Assembly (NCBI GenBank): GCA_027924645.1
Contig: BSBN01001251.1
Coordinates: 1,736,001-1,800,000, forward strand
Reading direction: 5' to 3'
DNA from: Cunninghamia lanceolata
Lineage: Eukaryota > Streptophyta > Pinopsida > Cupressales > Cupressaceae
DNA: 64,000 bases
Shown: one piece after another, positions 1 through 12,966 of the stretch
Layout of the letters: every line of letters begins with the position of its first letter
How positions within the stretch are numbered: position 1 is the stretch's first letter
Notes under the pieces: generated by a model
What the model saw: the letters and a program-made list of their open reading frames with translations, nothing else
Database searches by the model: none
Told to the model about the DNA's origin: nothing
Program-made: the position numbers and the translations under genes

Positions 1-2906
1 ACTAAAACAACAAGACATAAAAATTCATATTTACAATACCAATAAACACACACAAAATTCATACATTTTTCTAACATACTAAAAAGAATAAGAAATATGG
101 GAAGCCTACCTCAAAAATAGCTTCCAAATGGATAGTTGTTTCTTGTTGAATCCTTCAAATATCCCTCTCTTTCCTATCCTTCTCCAACAAGTTCTTCAAT
201 CCTCTCCCCAAAATCTCTCCTCTCTCCAAAACAAGATGTAAAAATGAGCCAGGAAGCATCTCCAACCTAAAAGAATGGTTATAAATAAGAAGTGACATAC
301 CACTCATCCTCACCAAATGATATGGTGACACATGGCCTCCAATTCATCACCTTATCCCTTCTCCCAAACTTTAATAAAGTTACATAATACTCATGTTCTC
401 GCAACATGTGTGAGACCTAGGGATGAGGAGTGTACGTGTACACTATTCTTTATGTAAATATCCTAGAAAGTTCTCCCACATGTGTGAGACATTGGGATGG
501 GGGTGTACTTGACATGACCCCTCATACAAGATCCTAGGAAGGGGAGATTAGAGAGTGACAAGTCAACATTCCATCTCCCACATGCTAGATCACGTCACAT
601 TCTTCCTAAGGGGCTTGGGATGGGTCAAATCTTGCCCAAATCTCAAGATTTGTAGTCTAACAAGTACCCACCCCATAGGTACTTACTCTATGGACCTAAT
701 TTAACCTGCAAAACAAAGAAAATAACTTTTTATCATATTTAAAAACTCCCTATAAGTGCAAATCCGAGTTTTCAACCTAAGGGGACTCGCATCCCAAAAC
801 CCGAACACAAATAACCTTAGAGGAAAGCTCAAAACCAAATAAAACAATCACAAATCCACATTAAAATATTTTTTTACAATGAAGGCTTTAGTCCCCTCAT
901 GGACTCAGGTGAATGCATCACTTGGATAAGACGTAGTCAGGGTTTTAAAGAGCCTCTAAAATATTTTCCATTGGCAAATGGAAATCACATACACACTTTA
1001 AAAAACCATCAAATACATCTAAAGAAATAGTTGAAGCAATCATGATGGTAATTAACATATTCATATAATAGAGAATTCATCTATTTGCATAATTATCATA
1101 ACTCGGGTAATTATCATAATTAAACATTTTGAACAATTTGATTTTGCATACAACTCATAATGTTAACTCATGTTAATTTTTTTTATAGTTTGTCATTCAT
1201 AGACACTATAATCATAAATATTAAATCTAATTTGAAATTGGATTAATTAAATGCATTCAAAACATATATGCAATACACATACATAAATCTAACCATGACA
1301 TAATAAAGAGAATATAAAGTCATATATAAACTAACTTGCCACAAGGTTAGTTCCATACTAACATGATCATCTAGTCAAAATTATACATCCAACACATGAA
1401 TAATAACAATGAACCATAATCATCCACTAATCTAGATCATCACAATATACTCATGAAATTAAATTATTCTAACCAAAATCTCACTATCCTTGCTAGTCTA
1501 ACATCATGCTCATAAGTCTAAAATATAAATGTGCAAATCAAAAAGTATCAATATCCATAATAGGTCTATCAAGTGCAAATAAGATCGCAAGAAAGTGGAC
1601 CTCACACTAGTTCAATATTTCTACTAGAGAGATGGACTCCTCTATCACCTTGGCCACTTGTGTCTTCCATGTGATAGAGATTTCAATAATGTATAAAGAA
1701 CAATTTAACAACAAATATAGAGAACAAACAATTAGAACTATAACAAGAAAGCTATATTATGCTTAGTTTAGTACATGATCTGTGAGAATAGATGTATGGT
1801 TTCTCTCCTTAATATTGTTCCTCATTGTGTCTAGCCTTACATAGAATGGCTTTGTACATATTTATATAATAGAGAGGAATAGGATGCATCAGTTTGAAAG
1901 TGATTATTCATATTCCCATTAAAATTGACACAACTACATGTATATCCTCTGCATCGATGTTATGTTTTTAGAATCTTGTACTTACTTGATATTTTAGTTT
2001 GCCTCTTCTAGTGAATCTATTAGAGATGAAAATGGTTTCTCGAGACCCTTAATCTTACCTTGATCTTTCTCTATTTATTGTTGCATGAACATGATTTGTT
2101 CGTATAATGACTTAGAGTCACCTTGTTCATTGAGGCATCCTTCAAGCATTTTGATTTTTTTTTCTTATTCAACTTTTGGTGAGCAAGATCAAATTTGAAG
2201 TTACAACATTTTACTTGCCTCGTCATGATATTAGATTCCCAATTTTTGTGTGATATTACCAAACATGATTAAGTTGCTCTAATGACTTGTATGTGTCCAA
2301 TGGGCACAACATAAACCAAAGATGGAATACAAGCATTTTTGGTAGCATGTTAGAGAAATCCACTAAGGTTTGCTTGATATCTTCAAAAAAGACACAAGAT
2401 CAAGCCTCAAAGAGTACATAGGAGAAATCTTAAAAGTGGAAACTCAAAACAAAATCCTTTATTGGACAAGAAGGTTTGCTTGGCAAGGTGTTGGGTTGTT
2501 TAGATGCATTTATGATAATGGTTTATCAAATTTGAAAATATGGTTATGTTTCTTAAGGTTATCAAGGTTGTTGCTTATTAAGAGTTTGATTCATTGTATT
2601 TGACCATTTGAGTAATATTTGACATGTGTATTGTTGTATGAAATAACTTGTTTTAAAATTTATAAAATTATATGTTTCCAAAGTATTTTTATTGTTTAAA
2701 CAATGTTTTATAGCATGATTGTATGTGTAAATGTGTTGAAATGGTGTAGGAGCAATATATAGGAGGATTACATAAGGCTACAATTTGATATCATAGTGAA
2801 TACATCCAAGATGCATAGGGTTGTAGGAAAGTGGCACAATGAATTCCAAATGTGTAATGGTTACAACAATGATGAGGTAGTGTAACCACCTTGTTTGAGA
2901 CCTTAG
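1..2906. other. Intergenic, no gene recognised
   Basis: AT-rich DNA with only short, unsupported open frames and no LTR ends, domain motifs or RNA genes that I can recognise. A short motif, acatgtgtgagac, occurs twice (about 403-416 and 478-491) in similar surroundings, which suggests old repeat-derived DNA. The five bases before element A are CTTAG. I could not find their partner because the right end of A is missing. Confidence 0.5.
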
Positions 2907-4974
2907 TGTTGCATATGTGTTGTCATTGATGTCAACAGTGTGATGTTCAATGATGGATAGGATTACAAAATTGTCAACAGTGATGAAGGTTGGAAGTGGA
3001 AGTGGTGATTAGTTGATGAGATGCCAAAGGATTGTGATGACTAAGGGAGATTGTTGTGAGACAGAGAAGCAAAGTGAAGAGTATATGATGTGGTGATCAG
3101 TGAAGAAGACAAAGGAGAGATTGATCAAAGAAGTTGTGAAGTATAGGGTAAAGTGTTGGAAGTCATTTTCTATGTATACTGGTTGAATCAGTATCATCTA
3201 TACACAGTTGTACCCTATCTTCTGAAGTTTATGTAGAAGTGAAATTTGTGAGCTGAATAATGTGCTAACATGAAGATTCTTGTTTTGATGAAAAGAGTTG
3301 TAATTGTTGTTGTATGATGTTGTGAATGAAGTCTTTGGTGTGGTGAATATTGTATTTCTTGTTTCCTGAGGAAAGGCACTGCTTTAATCTTAAAAGAAAG
3401 ATTAAGGAGGTCCAAGGCACTAGTTGTTGCACTAAAGTAGTTTGGGAGAATGATCTACATTCCTTTGTATTTAAAGGTATGGCCTTGCAATTTGAGAGTT
3501 AGACAGAGACAAGTGTGAAGATTGTATGTCCCTGATTTCAGATCTTGAAAGTTACCACAGTATATTCTAGAACTAGTAGAGTGAAGACAGAGGTTTAGGA
3601 TGGTTGTAGTCATGATTTGTCTGAGAACTACTCCACATTTCTCTGCTTTTGAAGATGAGGTCCTATAGATTGAAGGATAGTCATATGTAATTGAGAAGAT
3701 TGTTATATTCAAGTTTTAATTGTTTTTATGTACCGCAAAAGTTCTCCAGAGTCAGCAAAACAAAGAACTATCTTGGTGTTGATTAGGGTTATCTGGAGGA
3801 GATAGAAAAAGCCATTGTATTGCACCGCAGTTCATCTTTTGGCTTTAATATTTGGAAGATGAGTTCAGATATTTAGTATGATTATTCATTTCAGGTTTTA
3901 GGTGCTAAAGTGCATCGCAAGTTGGTTTATTAATGTTCTATCTCAAGACTAGTTGTTCACTAATTGTATGTGATGTCAAGTCCAGTATTTGTTCAGTTGC
4001 ACCAGAAAGAAGATGTACAATTCAGAAGAAGGAATGTTTGTGAAGGTTTGTGCAAGTCTTATGATTCTTGTGAGGTGATTCACATGATGCTAATTGGTCC
4101 CTCCAGTATCACTTTTGGTTTGGAGCTATTTTGTGGAAGGATAAGGGTTTGCTAGGCAGACTTGATGTGCTTTGATGATCCCATCGGATGCTTGGAAGTG
4201 TGCGCCAGCTTGGAAGAATATGTTAATGAAGAATAGGTCTTGGTTATCACTCAACTTGAACTGCATTGGATTTCTACAACATTTAGATGCTAACTTGATG
4301 TGGTCATTGCACATTTCATTCTACATGTTTCATCTTGGCCGATGAAGGAGAAAGATTTTGTTATTTGCAAAAGGTATAAATAAAAGAACTTGTTTGTTGT
4401 GGATAGTGTGATTGTGAGAGAGTGTGCAAGGTTATGTGAGTGAGTATAAAATTGAGTGAGAGTGTATGTGAAGATGTGTTGAAGGCAACAGTGATCATTG
4501 TGCAAAGGAAGTGAAGATTTGTGACAGAGTGAAGTGTGTGGATGTTGCGGAGGTGTTTGATCAGTGAGATCTGTTGAGAGTGATGTTCAGAGGTTGTAGC
4601 CTCATTCTATAAGTGTTGTAGCACTTTAGGGAGTTGGTGCTTCCTTTGGTTGGTGTCATAAAATAATGTATTAGGGAGTTGGTGCTTCCTTTGGGTTGTG
4701 GCCCATAAAACCTGTTGTAATCTTGTTTTTATTTGTGAGGCTAGGTTTGGGAAGTAGATCCAAGCAACTTGTTCACCATGGTTTTTCCCTTCTAGGGTTT
4801 TCCACATAAATCTGGTGTTATGGTTGTGTGCTTATCTGTTGTGCTTTGAATTTCTTAATTTGCTTTATCATCTAATTAAGGTAGTAAGAAGTTTTGGTTG
4901 ATGAAGTTAATTTGGATTAAGTTTTGGTATATATTAATTCACCCCCCTTCTCAGTATATCAGTGTGTTCTAAAA
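2907..4974 (+). repeat. Element A 5' LTR
   Basis: It starts TGTTGCATATGTG, matching the start of the 3' copy at 19654 and remaining alignable for about 1 kb. It ends just before the primer site, with CTAAAA where CTAACA would be usual. Near the end lies TTCACCCCCCTTCTCAG, a C-rich stretch also found at the LTR ends of elements B and C. Length is about 2.07 kb. TATAAATA at 4375-4382 is the probable core promoter. Confidence 0.85.
4375..4382 (+). promoter_or_regulatory. TATA box of element A 5' LTR
   Basis: TATAAATA about 600 bp before the LTR end, in the usual place for a plant LTR core promoter. Activity is not shown by the sequence. Confidence 0.5.
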
Positions 4975-4976
4975 AT

Positions 4977-4988
4977 TGGTATCAGAGC
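4977..4988 (+). other. Element A primer binding site (iMet tRNA type)
   Basis: TGGTATCAGAGC follows the LTR end directly. It is complementary to the 3' end of plant initiator methionine tRNA, the usual minus-strand primer of plant copia elements. Confidence 0.9.
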
Positions 4989-5040
4989 TACGTTCCTTGG
5001 TGCAGCCTAATAGCTGAAGGTAGATCTTGGAATAGAACAC

Positions 5041-5243
5041 ATGGCTTAGAAGGAGTCCTCTTCTAAAGCTCCAATATTTGATGGAAGTAACTTTGATTTC
5101 TAGAGTGTAAGGATGGAAGCCTATCTGACCTCACTAGGGTATGATGTTTGGAGTGATATCATGAGTAATTATGTTGAACCTGTTGACATTTCTTCTGAAT
5201 CAGCATTAGGGTTTGCCACTTCTAATGCACAGGCAGATTCAGG
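5041..5243 (+). pseudogene. Element A gag, N-terminal piece
   Basis: Start of the copia Gag (capsid precursor). The ATG at 5041 is followed by the family's typical opening, with the motifs APIFDGSNFDF and then YLTSLGYDVW. Two TAG stops interrupt it, at codon 3 and just before SVRMEAY. Both sit where Gln would be expected. The frame runs on to about 5243, where unrelated DNA begins, and Gag resumes near 7866. The initiator lies about 50 bp after the primer site. Confidence 0.75.
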
Positions 5244-7858
5244 CCAACTGAATACAGGAGGTTGCGTGAGCTCCTCCCCTTCACTTCTGGTTCTTCCGCA
5301 CCAAGGGGGGTATCCCTATAACTTAAGATGTAACCTTGACTAGCTCAAAGATAGAAAGATCTAACTTGACAACAACAGGCAGAATACTCTCATGTATGGA
5401 CCAAGATCTGCATGATAGATCACAAGGCTGGCAACATTCTTGGACATGATGTCTGGTTGGGTATGAGAGTATGCAGGGGGTTCCTAATCCTACTCCTACA
5501 ACTAACAGGTGGAGGTATGAAATGTTTTGATATGAATTTGGATGCAAAGCTGGATATGGTGTATAACACAAGAACACAGCATGATTGGTGCCTATCCAGG
5601 GCTTGGAGTCGGTAGACATACACCTGTGAATGATCAGCATAAATAGCTAAAACTAGATTTCAGGGGGATACACATGATATCTGCCTTATAGATATCTCCC
5701 AATATAGAGTGTTGAGCTATCTCTACTTATGGCATCCCTACTGCAGTATACCCTTCCCAATGTTCAACCTGAAAACAGTTTAATCTGCCCCTTGAGCAGA
5801 GGTTAAAAGATCAGACATTCAACATAGGAATTCTATGCTCTAGAATCTAAACATCACACAAATATCCAGATCCAGAAGAAGAATACATGCAATACTGGAG
5901 ACAGAATTAACACAACACATGCTAAGATAGCATTACTCATATAAGATCAACCATGAAACCAGTGGATTCATGCCAAGTCCTACAACAGGAGATACATAAA
6001 CTCACAAGATCAAGCTGTACAGAGCAACCAGATCAGCTGGTTTTGGATTACAGAGCCAAAAATCCACAACTTTCAACAACCTTGAATGAATAACACCCTC
6101 TGCATTATATAGCAGGAGGGTGTATTCAGCATTGACTACCAGGTTGACCAAAAAGCCCGCCAGGTATACAGTATCATAGAAATGGCGCTCAAACATTAAC
6201 GCAGCAGGTAGGGGAGGAGACAGGAAGATTTTTCGAGCCCTGCGCCACTGTCCGCTGATGTACACCTTCAATTGGGTACAGGATCCATCCACGCCATCGC
6301 CCATACCTCTGCAACAATCGCCATTGATGGCACACCAACCCGCGGCCTCGGGAAGAACATCAGACAGTTCATCGCAACCACTTCCCGCCGAGATGCATCA
6401 TCATGATGTTTCGAATATGCAGGATAACAATATCCCACATGCACCCCGCAGCAACCTCATTAACACTTTATATACTAGGTCATGAGCATATATCATGTCG
6501 GTGCTTTTGCTCCTGACGACACTAGTATAAGACTTCATCATCATCATCCTCCAGTAGCATGATATCCTGTTGCCCGAAATATCACCCTGACGTCAGCATC
6601 ATATCGCAATACAACTGCATGATATTCGCCTTCACCCGCACAACCGGATCCATCGGAGGAACATTCTCCTGCTGAGCTTATACCAAAAGTCTGGCCGATG
6701 AACATCCTGATGACATCATCATCATATCCTGCTGACGTCATCATCATATCTGCCTACTGCGCACCTCCTCATATCCGGATGACGTCATCATCATGTTTGC
6801 AAATATCGGGAGATCTCCTCAAGATGATCAGTGTTAGAAATATGACCCCCCCGGGACCTCGATGACGTCATCATCATATTAACATCATCATGATATTCGG
6901 AAGACAACCGGATATTTGGAAATATCATCCTGATGTCCAAATATCAGGTTGAACTGTAGCTCCACTATAAGATCGGGGTGATAACTGAATATGATGATGC
7001 TGCTTGAAAAGATCACCCCCAGTAGATAATGCGCGAAGCCGGCAGGCAGATATCTCCTTGATATCAGCATCATCATGATGCTGGAACAAACACACTCGAG
7101 TGATATGAAAATATCACCCCCTCCTTCGGAAATATCATGATGCAGATAGGCAGAAAGAAAGATATCACCCTGATACAAGGATGACGTCAGCATCATCAGG
7201 ATGAGAAACAAAGAACAAGGTGATACAACATCATCAGGATGATATTGACTAAGATCATCCTGACGTTCAAAATATGATGACCCTAGTGAATATCAGGTCG
7301 CACTTAGAACTCTTCAAATACATCATCAGGATGATCATAACCAAGATCACCCGATGATAGAAATATCACCCCGGCGAGATATCATGATGCAGATAATATG
7401 ATGACCCCCGCAGGCAACACGGTGATAACTGGAAATATGATGATGATGACGACCCTTAGGAAAAAGCAAGTCAGGTCGAACAACTCAAAGAATAACCCCT
7501 TCAGAATAACGGGGCAACATCATCATCATGCTTGGGCAAGGTGATAAGTGCAAGATCACCGGAGACTTTGAAGAATCACCCTCGCAAGCAGATCAGGGCG
7601 CACTGTAGCTCGTCAGCATCATCAGGATAAAAACCAAACATCACCCGATACTTCAATATGATGATGACGATGAGAAACCGGTCGACGGAGAACATGATGA
7701 TGCCGACCTTCATCGAAACAAACATGATGATGATGACCTCCTCCTCAAGAAATTATGATGATGCAGCTGAAAAATGCTGAGGAGGTCCATCACTTAGAGC
7801 ATTTTTTGGATACATGGGGAGAGTGCCTGAATGAAAATGCTCAGAAAACTACCAGTCA
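5244..7858. mobile_element. Unclassified 2.6-kb insertion in element A gag
   Basis: This segment separates two pieces of the same Gag. The bases ATTCAGG occur at both edges (5237-5243 and 7859-7865) and may be a 7-bp target duplication. I see no clear terminal inverted repeats, LTR pair, primer site or transposase motif. The left half (5244-6500) has mixed composition. The right half (6540-7780) is rich in ATCATC/GATGATG, GATATC and TGACGTCA. The short open frames have no recognisable domain. It could be a DNA transposon, a non-coding LTR derivative or a rearranged fragment. Confidence 0.45.
6540..7780. repeat. ATCATC-rich low-complexity block with TGACGTCA palindromes
   Basis: The block is full of CATCATCAT/GATGATGATG runs and GATATC. 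The octamer TGACGTCA occurs exactly at 6588-6595, 6733-6740, 6780-6787, 6863-6870 and 7182-7189, often inside a longer palindrome such as GATGACGTCATC. TGACG is the core recognised by plant TGA-class bZIP factors (established knowledge). Whether they bind here is unknown. Purely structural repeat growth is the simpler explanation. Confidence 0.6.
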
Positions 7859-7865
7859 ATTCAGG

Positions 7866-8141
7866 TGCTAACAGAACCTAAACATCATATTGCATATGCG
7901 GATGTGAGGAAGGCTCATGAAAACAATGTTAAAGCCAAGAATACCATCTTAAGTGGTTTGAGCAGTTTAAAGTTAGTCAAAGTTATGAGGTGCAAGACAA
8001 CAAAGGATATATGGCAGAAGCTCAAAGATCTTTATGAAGGAAATAACACCATAAAGGAAGCAACATTACAATCCTACAAAACTGTGTTTAAGAATCTAAG
8101 GATGAAAGAAGAGAACATTGCTAGATATTTGCACTGAGTAT
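7866..8141 (+). pseudogene. Element A gag, middle piece
   Basis: About 90 codons of copia Gag with the typical segments KAKNTILSGLS, TTKDIWQKLKDLYEGN and LQSYKTVFKNLRMKEE. It ends at a TGA (8134-8136), probably a decayed Arg codon, just before the insertion point of element B. Joining the bases before 8142 to those after 15169 continues the Gag reading frame, so B inserted between two coding bases. Confidence 0.8.
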
Positions 8142-9383
8142 TGTTAGATTTAAGGCACACAACTGAGAGGGGGGGTTGAATCAGTTGTGCAAGACTTTCT
8201 CTCAATTTACACACTTAAATTCTTTTAGTGATTAACAGCATATTTAAGCATAAGACATAATGCATTCAAATCAAAAGTAGAAACTCATCAACACATGAGA
8301 CCAAGATTTTGATGTGGAAAACCCGGTTAAGGGAAAAACCACGGGGTGATTAACCCAAGAATGTATTCTCTGTTAGAAGAATAGAAAGAACAAAAATGGC
8401 ACATGCCAATTAGGGCTCACTGCTTGAGCACACTGCTCACAAGAGGCTCACTTCCTACAAGAGACACATTGTCTACAAAGAAATAAGTATCACATACATG
8501 AACTAGAGAATAGCATCTTCACCATGCTTGAATCAATTCCATTAAGCTCAATACTTATGCTTTGCCTTTCGCTCTCTTCTTCGCTACCACTCGCTCATCT
8601 CCACAAGACACACTTCAAAATGACTTCACAATCCCTTATTTATACAAGGCATCGACTTAGGAACAATCATCTAAGTTGGCAAACACCTACAAGAACATCC
8701 GCAAGACATGTAATACATCCAGTTGGCCAGTCTCAAGAAGAACACCAATATCCGGTGGTTATTCTTCAAATGCAAATTTTATCATCCATGCGGACCACCA
8801 ACATGAACTAGACATGATCCAACAATCAGCATAACCTTCCCTAAATCACCAAGAACATCCGCACTTCAACAGCCTACTAGAATTCTTCTCTCCTTCATCT
8901 GGAGCTTCAAGAACACAGTCTGTCATCACTTTCACAAAGGAATAGGCTCTTTCGGACCTTCAAACCACAAACCAATCTATTTGATACTTTATAGGGACAT
9001 CCTCAACACTCCCTCAAATCCACAGAAAGGGAAAATAAATTTCTAGATCTCACCGGACCTATCTATGACACTTTGTCACCTCCGAACACCTGCTGGAACC
9101 GGTTCTACTTGAGTGACCATAACTTCCTTAGATCTTCATGCAGACCTCTGAAAACTTGATTGGAGCATCTTAAGACTTATATCTACAAACCCTATAAACT
9201 GCATCCTTTGATCCTCAACCTATCATGGACTTTTACCTTCTTATCATCACTGTTCTTCACTGTTCCTGATTGAGACTAAGTTTCTCAATATCCTTAGCAC
9301 ACAATTCATCTAATCCTTCTCATTAATGCAACATGAGTATGTTGACATCAATGACAACACCGGTTAGGCCCATACTTGCAACA
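8142..9383 (-). repeat. Element B 3' LTR
   Basis: Near-identical to 13927-15169. Read on the minus strand it begins TGTTGCAAGTATGGGCC and ends CTAACA. It contains the minus-strand TATAAATA (8637-8644 on the plus strand). It follows the polypurine tract at 9384-9395. Confidence 0.92.
8637..8644 (-). promoter_or_regulatory. TATA box in element B 3' LTR
   Basis: TATAAATA on the minus strand, conserved at 14423-14430 in the other LTR copy. Confidence 0.5.
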
Positions 9384-9395
9384 ATCTCCCCCTTT
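9384..9395 (-). other. Element B polypurine tract
   Basis: AAAGGGGGAGAT on the minus strand, directly before the 3' LTR; it would prime plus-strand DNA synthesis. Further C-rich copies of the motif (G-rich on the coding strand) lie upstream, near 9462, 9551 and 9621. Confidence 0.85.
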
Positions 9396-9705
9396 GTCAT
9401 TGATGGCAACATATGATGAGAAAAACCATCAAGACAAGAACTTCTCCTTACTGTCACAACTCCCCCTATTAGCAACAACTATTCACATATCTTCTCTTCC
9501 TTTATTGCTCTCCCTTTGATCAGCAACCACTTGTTTTTCACATGTCTTCTCTCCCCCTTTGACATCAATGGCAAAGGGCTCATACTTGCAACTCCATCAC
9601 TTCATAACATACCAGCTGCTCCCCCTGAGTAGCAGCTCCCTATCATCAATCCGGATCACAAGATATGACTGTGATATCCACCGGACTGATGCACATCAGT
9701 GCATC

Positions 9706-10318
9706 CTAGTTCATCACCGGAGGGGAAATAACCCCTAACTTCTCCCTCAGATACTCAAAAGAGTCCTTGGGAAGAGGTTTAGTAAAGATATCTACAATTT
9801 GATCCTTGGAGGGTACATACTCCAATCTGACTTCACCCTTGTTCACTTGCTCTCTCAGAAAGTGAAACTTGATAGATATATGCTTAGTCTTAGAATGCAA
9901 CACCGGATTCTTGGATATACTTATAGCACTTTGAAATATCACAGAGGATTGTGATAGGCTCCTCATACTCTACTTTAATATCTCTTGGCATCTGCTTCAT
10001 CCACAAGACTTGAGTGCAACAACCTACTACTGCTATGTATTCTGCTTCAGTTGTAGACAAGGATATTGCCTCTTGTTTCTTTCTTAGCCAAGAAACCAAT
10101 CTCTTTCCCAAAAAGAAAGCTCCACCACTGGTACTCTTCCGATCATCCACATCTCCTGCCCAATCAGCATCTGTATATGCATGAAGAGAGAAATCATGAT
10201 CTTGAGGACACCACAAACCATACTCAACTGTTCCTTTTAGATATCTAAAAATTCTTTTGATTGCCATGACATGAGATTCTCTGGGATCAGCCTAGAATCT
10301 CAGAACAAGACCAACAGC
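9706..10318 (-). pseudogene. Element B RNase H
   Basis: Copia RNase H, which removes RNA from the RNA:DNA hybrid in reverse transcription. Visible motifs are AIKRIFRYLKGT, YTDADWAGD, STSGGAF, STTEAEYIAV and the terminal LEYVPSKDQIVDIFTKPLP. The first Asp and the Glu are kept. Around the next Asp (ILCDISK) the frame shifts, so the domain is in two overlapping frames (10267-9890 and 9966-9706). Confidence 0.85.
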
Positions 10319-11200
10319 CTACATTATATCTGGTCTAGTTTGAGTGAGATACAATAATCCTCCAATCATTGATCTGTACTTTGTCTGATCTACCTTAGGA
10401 GAGTCATCATCTTTGCTCAACTTACATCCAGTTGCCATGGGAGTATTCATTGGCTTTGAATCTTTCATTCCAAATTTCCTCAATAATTCTTTCACATATT
10501 TGGTCTGAGAAATAAAGATTCCTTTATTTGATTGAGTAATTTGCAGACCCAAGAAGAAATTCATTTCACCAAGCATTGACATCTCAAACTCACTTTTCAT
10601 TTGATTTGCAAAGGTTTTACACATACTGTCTCTTCCTCCAAAGATGATATCATCAACAAATACTTCAACAATCAAGATGTTTTCATGATCAATTTTGAAA
10701 TATAAGTTACTGTCAGCAGTACCCTTGTTGAAGCCAATCTTCAAAAGATGTTTGTCCAATATTTCATACCAGGCTCTTGGAGCTTGCTTTAGTCCATACA
10801 GTGCCTTCTTCAGCTTGAATACCATATCACTATGCTCAGATAATTGAAATCCATCCGGTTGTTCAATGTACACTTCTTCTTCTAAGTCACCATTCAAGAA
10901 AGCAGATTTGACATCCATCTGATACACCTTGAAATCCTTGAAGGCAGCAAATGCAAGAAATAATCTAACTGCTTCAATTCTTACTACCGGAGCAAAAGTT
11001 TCTTCAAAATCAATTCCTTCTATTTGAGAGTAGCCCTTGCAGACCAATCTGGCTTTATTTCTGATTACTTCACCAACTTCATTTAGTTTGTTCTGAAAGA
11101 CCCATTTGGTTCTGATTACATTCTTGTTTCTAGGTCTGGGAACAAGATCTCAAGTGTGATTTTTCTCAATTTGCATCAACTCTTCCTCCATTGCTTTGGT
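10319..11200 (-). pseudogene. Element B reverse transcriptase
   Basis: Copia RT (RVT_2 family). A 242-codon frame is open from 11047 to 10319, with [46 protein letters not shown], the catalytic FVDD (YVDD variant, about 10647-10661), [10 protein letters not shown] and [14 protein letters not shown]. The N-terminal part, upstream to about 11200, is broken by stops. It is the best preserved coding stretch of B. Confidence 0.9.
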
Positions 11201-11443
11201 CTAGTTTTCATCATTGCAGGCTTCATTTATTGTCTTAGGTTCAATCTTTGAAATCAGACAATATTCATCTGAGTTTTGAGTAGTTTTACTTCTAGTTTGT
11301 ACACCTTTGCTTTTGTCACCTATGATCTAATCTTCAGAGTGGTTCAGTCTTACATACCTTGGAACTTTGGGAGTTTCTTACACTTCTGCTTCTTGATTAG
11401 GCTCATTTAGACCTATCTCTTCTTCCTGATATACTGGATCAGT

Positions 11444-12405
11444 CTAAATCTGACTTTCAGAAGAGGATTGAACTCCTTGAACCAGAACACCATTTTGATC
11501 ATCTTCATCATATTCATAAAACCTTGAGGGTTTCTCTATTCCCTCATCAACCTTCACATTTGTGCTTTCTATTATCTTTCTTAGTCTCTTGTTATAACAC
11601 TGGTATGCTTTGCTTTGAGTAGAGTAACCCAAGAATATTCCTTCATCACTTCTAACATCAAACTTGCCTAGATCTTCATCTCTTTTGATGTAACATTTGC
11701 TACCAAAGACTCTAAAATATCTTACAGTAGGAGTAATGCCAAACCAGAGTTAATAAGGGGTCTTACCGGTATTACTTCTGATTTGAACTCGATTAAGAGT
11801 ATAGACTGCAGTGCTGATAGCTTCTCTCCAATAGATCTGAGGAACATTTGCTTCCATCATCATGGTCCTAGATGCTTCCTGGATGGTTTGGTTCTTTCTC
11901 TCCACTACTCCATTCTGCTGTGGAGTCCTCAGAGCGGACAACTGTCTCTTAATTCCATGTTTCTCACAGAACTCTATGAACTCACCAGATGTGAATTCTC
12001 CACCTCTATCAAACCTCAAACATTTCAACTTTATTCATGTTTCATTCTCTACCATAGCCTCTTGAATATTTTGAATTTCTCAAGAGCTTCTAATTTCTCC
12101 TTTAGAAAGGTCACCCACATCATCCAGGAATAGTCATCAATTAGCAGCATGAAGTATCTGTCACCTTGACTACTCTTGGTTCTTGTCGGACCACAAAGAT
12201 TAGTGTAAACTAAGTCCAATAATCTAGTAGAAGATAGTTCCTTGCTTTTGAATGTGACTCTGCTCAGCTTACCCAACTGACATTCCTTGCACAAGCTGTT
12301 AGTAGGTTTCACCAATTTTGGAAGATCTCTTACAGCCTGAGTATTGCTTATCTTGATGATATTATCAAAATTCACATGACACATCCTTCTATGCCATAAC
12401 CAACT
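11444..12405 (-). pseudogene. Element B pre-integrase and integrase
   Basis: GAG-pre-integrase zinc region (WHRRMCHVNFDN ... LCKECQLGK) followed by an rve-type integrase core. The first catalytic position reads YTNLCGP, where families have TDLCGP, so the Asp is lost. The second (CLRFDRGGEFTS) and the Glu (QNGVVERKNQT) are kept. The C-terminal linker to RT (11632-11444) has the copia motif GYSTQSKAYQCYN. Stops break it near 12045 and 11750. Confidence 0.87.
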
Positions 12406-12900
12406 CTAATCAACTTGAACAAATAAGTAGCTTTTACCAGTACCAACCAAATGGAAGATCTTACCTTTAGTTTGAGTACCGGATGCAATCTCTGTTCCAG
12501 AACTTTCAAAGATTTTGCATTTTCCATCCTTGAATTGGAGATCATAGCCTTTGCCTACCAACTGTCCAACACTAAGAAGATTGTGCTTCAAACCTTCAAC
12601 ATACAGTACATTACCAGTTTTGTTTCTTCCATCAAAAGAAATAGTTCCTCTTCCTCTGATTCTACCAGCAGAACTGTCACCAAACTTTACCACTCCTCCT
12701 TCATACCTCTCTAAATCTACAAACTTATTTTTTTCACCTATCATATGGTGAGAACATCCACCGTCAATGACCCAATCATCCTTCTCTTCAATTTGGGCAG
12801 CCAGAGCTCTTTCCACACTCTTAAGATTGAGAGATACAGAGGACATTGAATCTTCTTCCTTGATGGCAATGAACACCCATTCATTTCTAGATTGGTTTCC
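12406..12900 (-). pseudogene. Element B protease
   Basis: Retropepsin-type aspartic protease, which cuts the Gag-Pol polyprotein. The catalytic box reads WVIDGGCSHHM, where DSG is usual, so Ser is replaced by Gly while the Asp remains. Downstream VLYVEGLKHNLLSVGQL is typical of copia protease. The frame is open from 12876 to 12406. Confidence 0.85.
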
Positions 12901-12966
12901 TATCTCTGATTCATCATCTTTTACTCCTTCATTATCATCATCTTCATGTACATAGTAACAGTTCTT

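Noticed and set aside
2370..2603. 77-codon frame upstream of element A
   Set aside because: No motif, no homologue recognised, and no supporting signals.
5323..5640. 105-codon minus-strand frame and overlapping frames in the insertion
   Set aside because: Several frames overlap on both strands with no domain; likely chance.
8524..8811. 95-codon plus-strand frame in the B LTR, repeated at 14310-14603
   Set aside because: A duplicate because of the LTR pair; antisense to B and with no domain.
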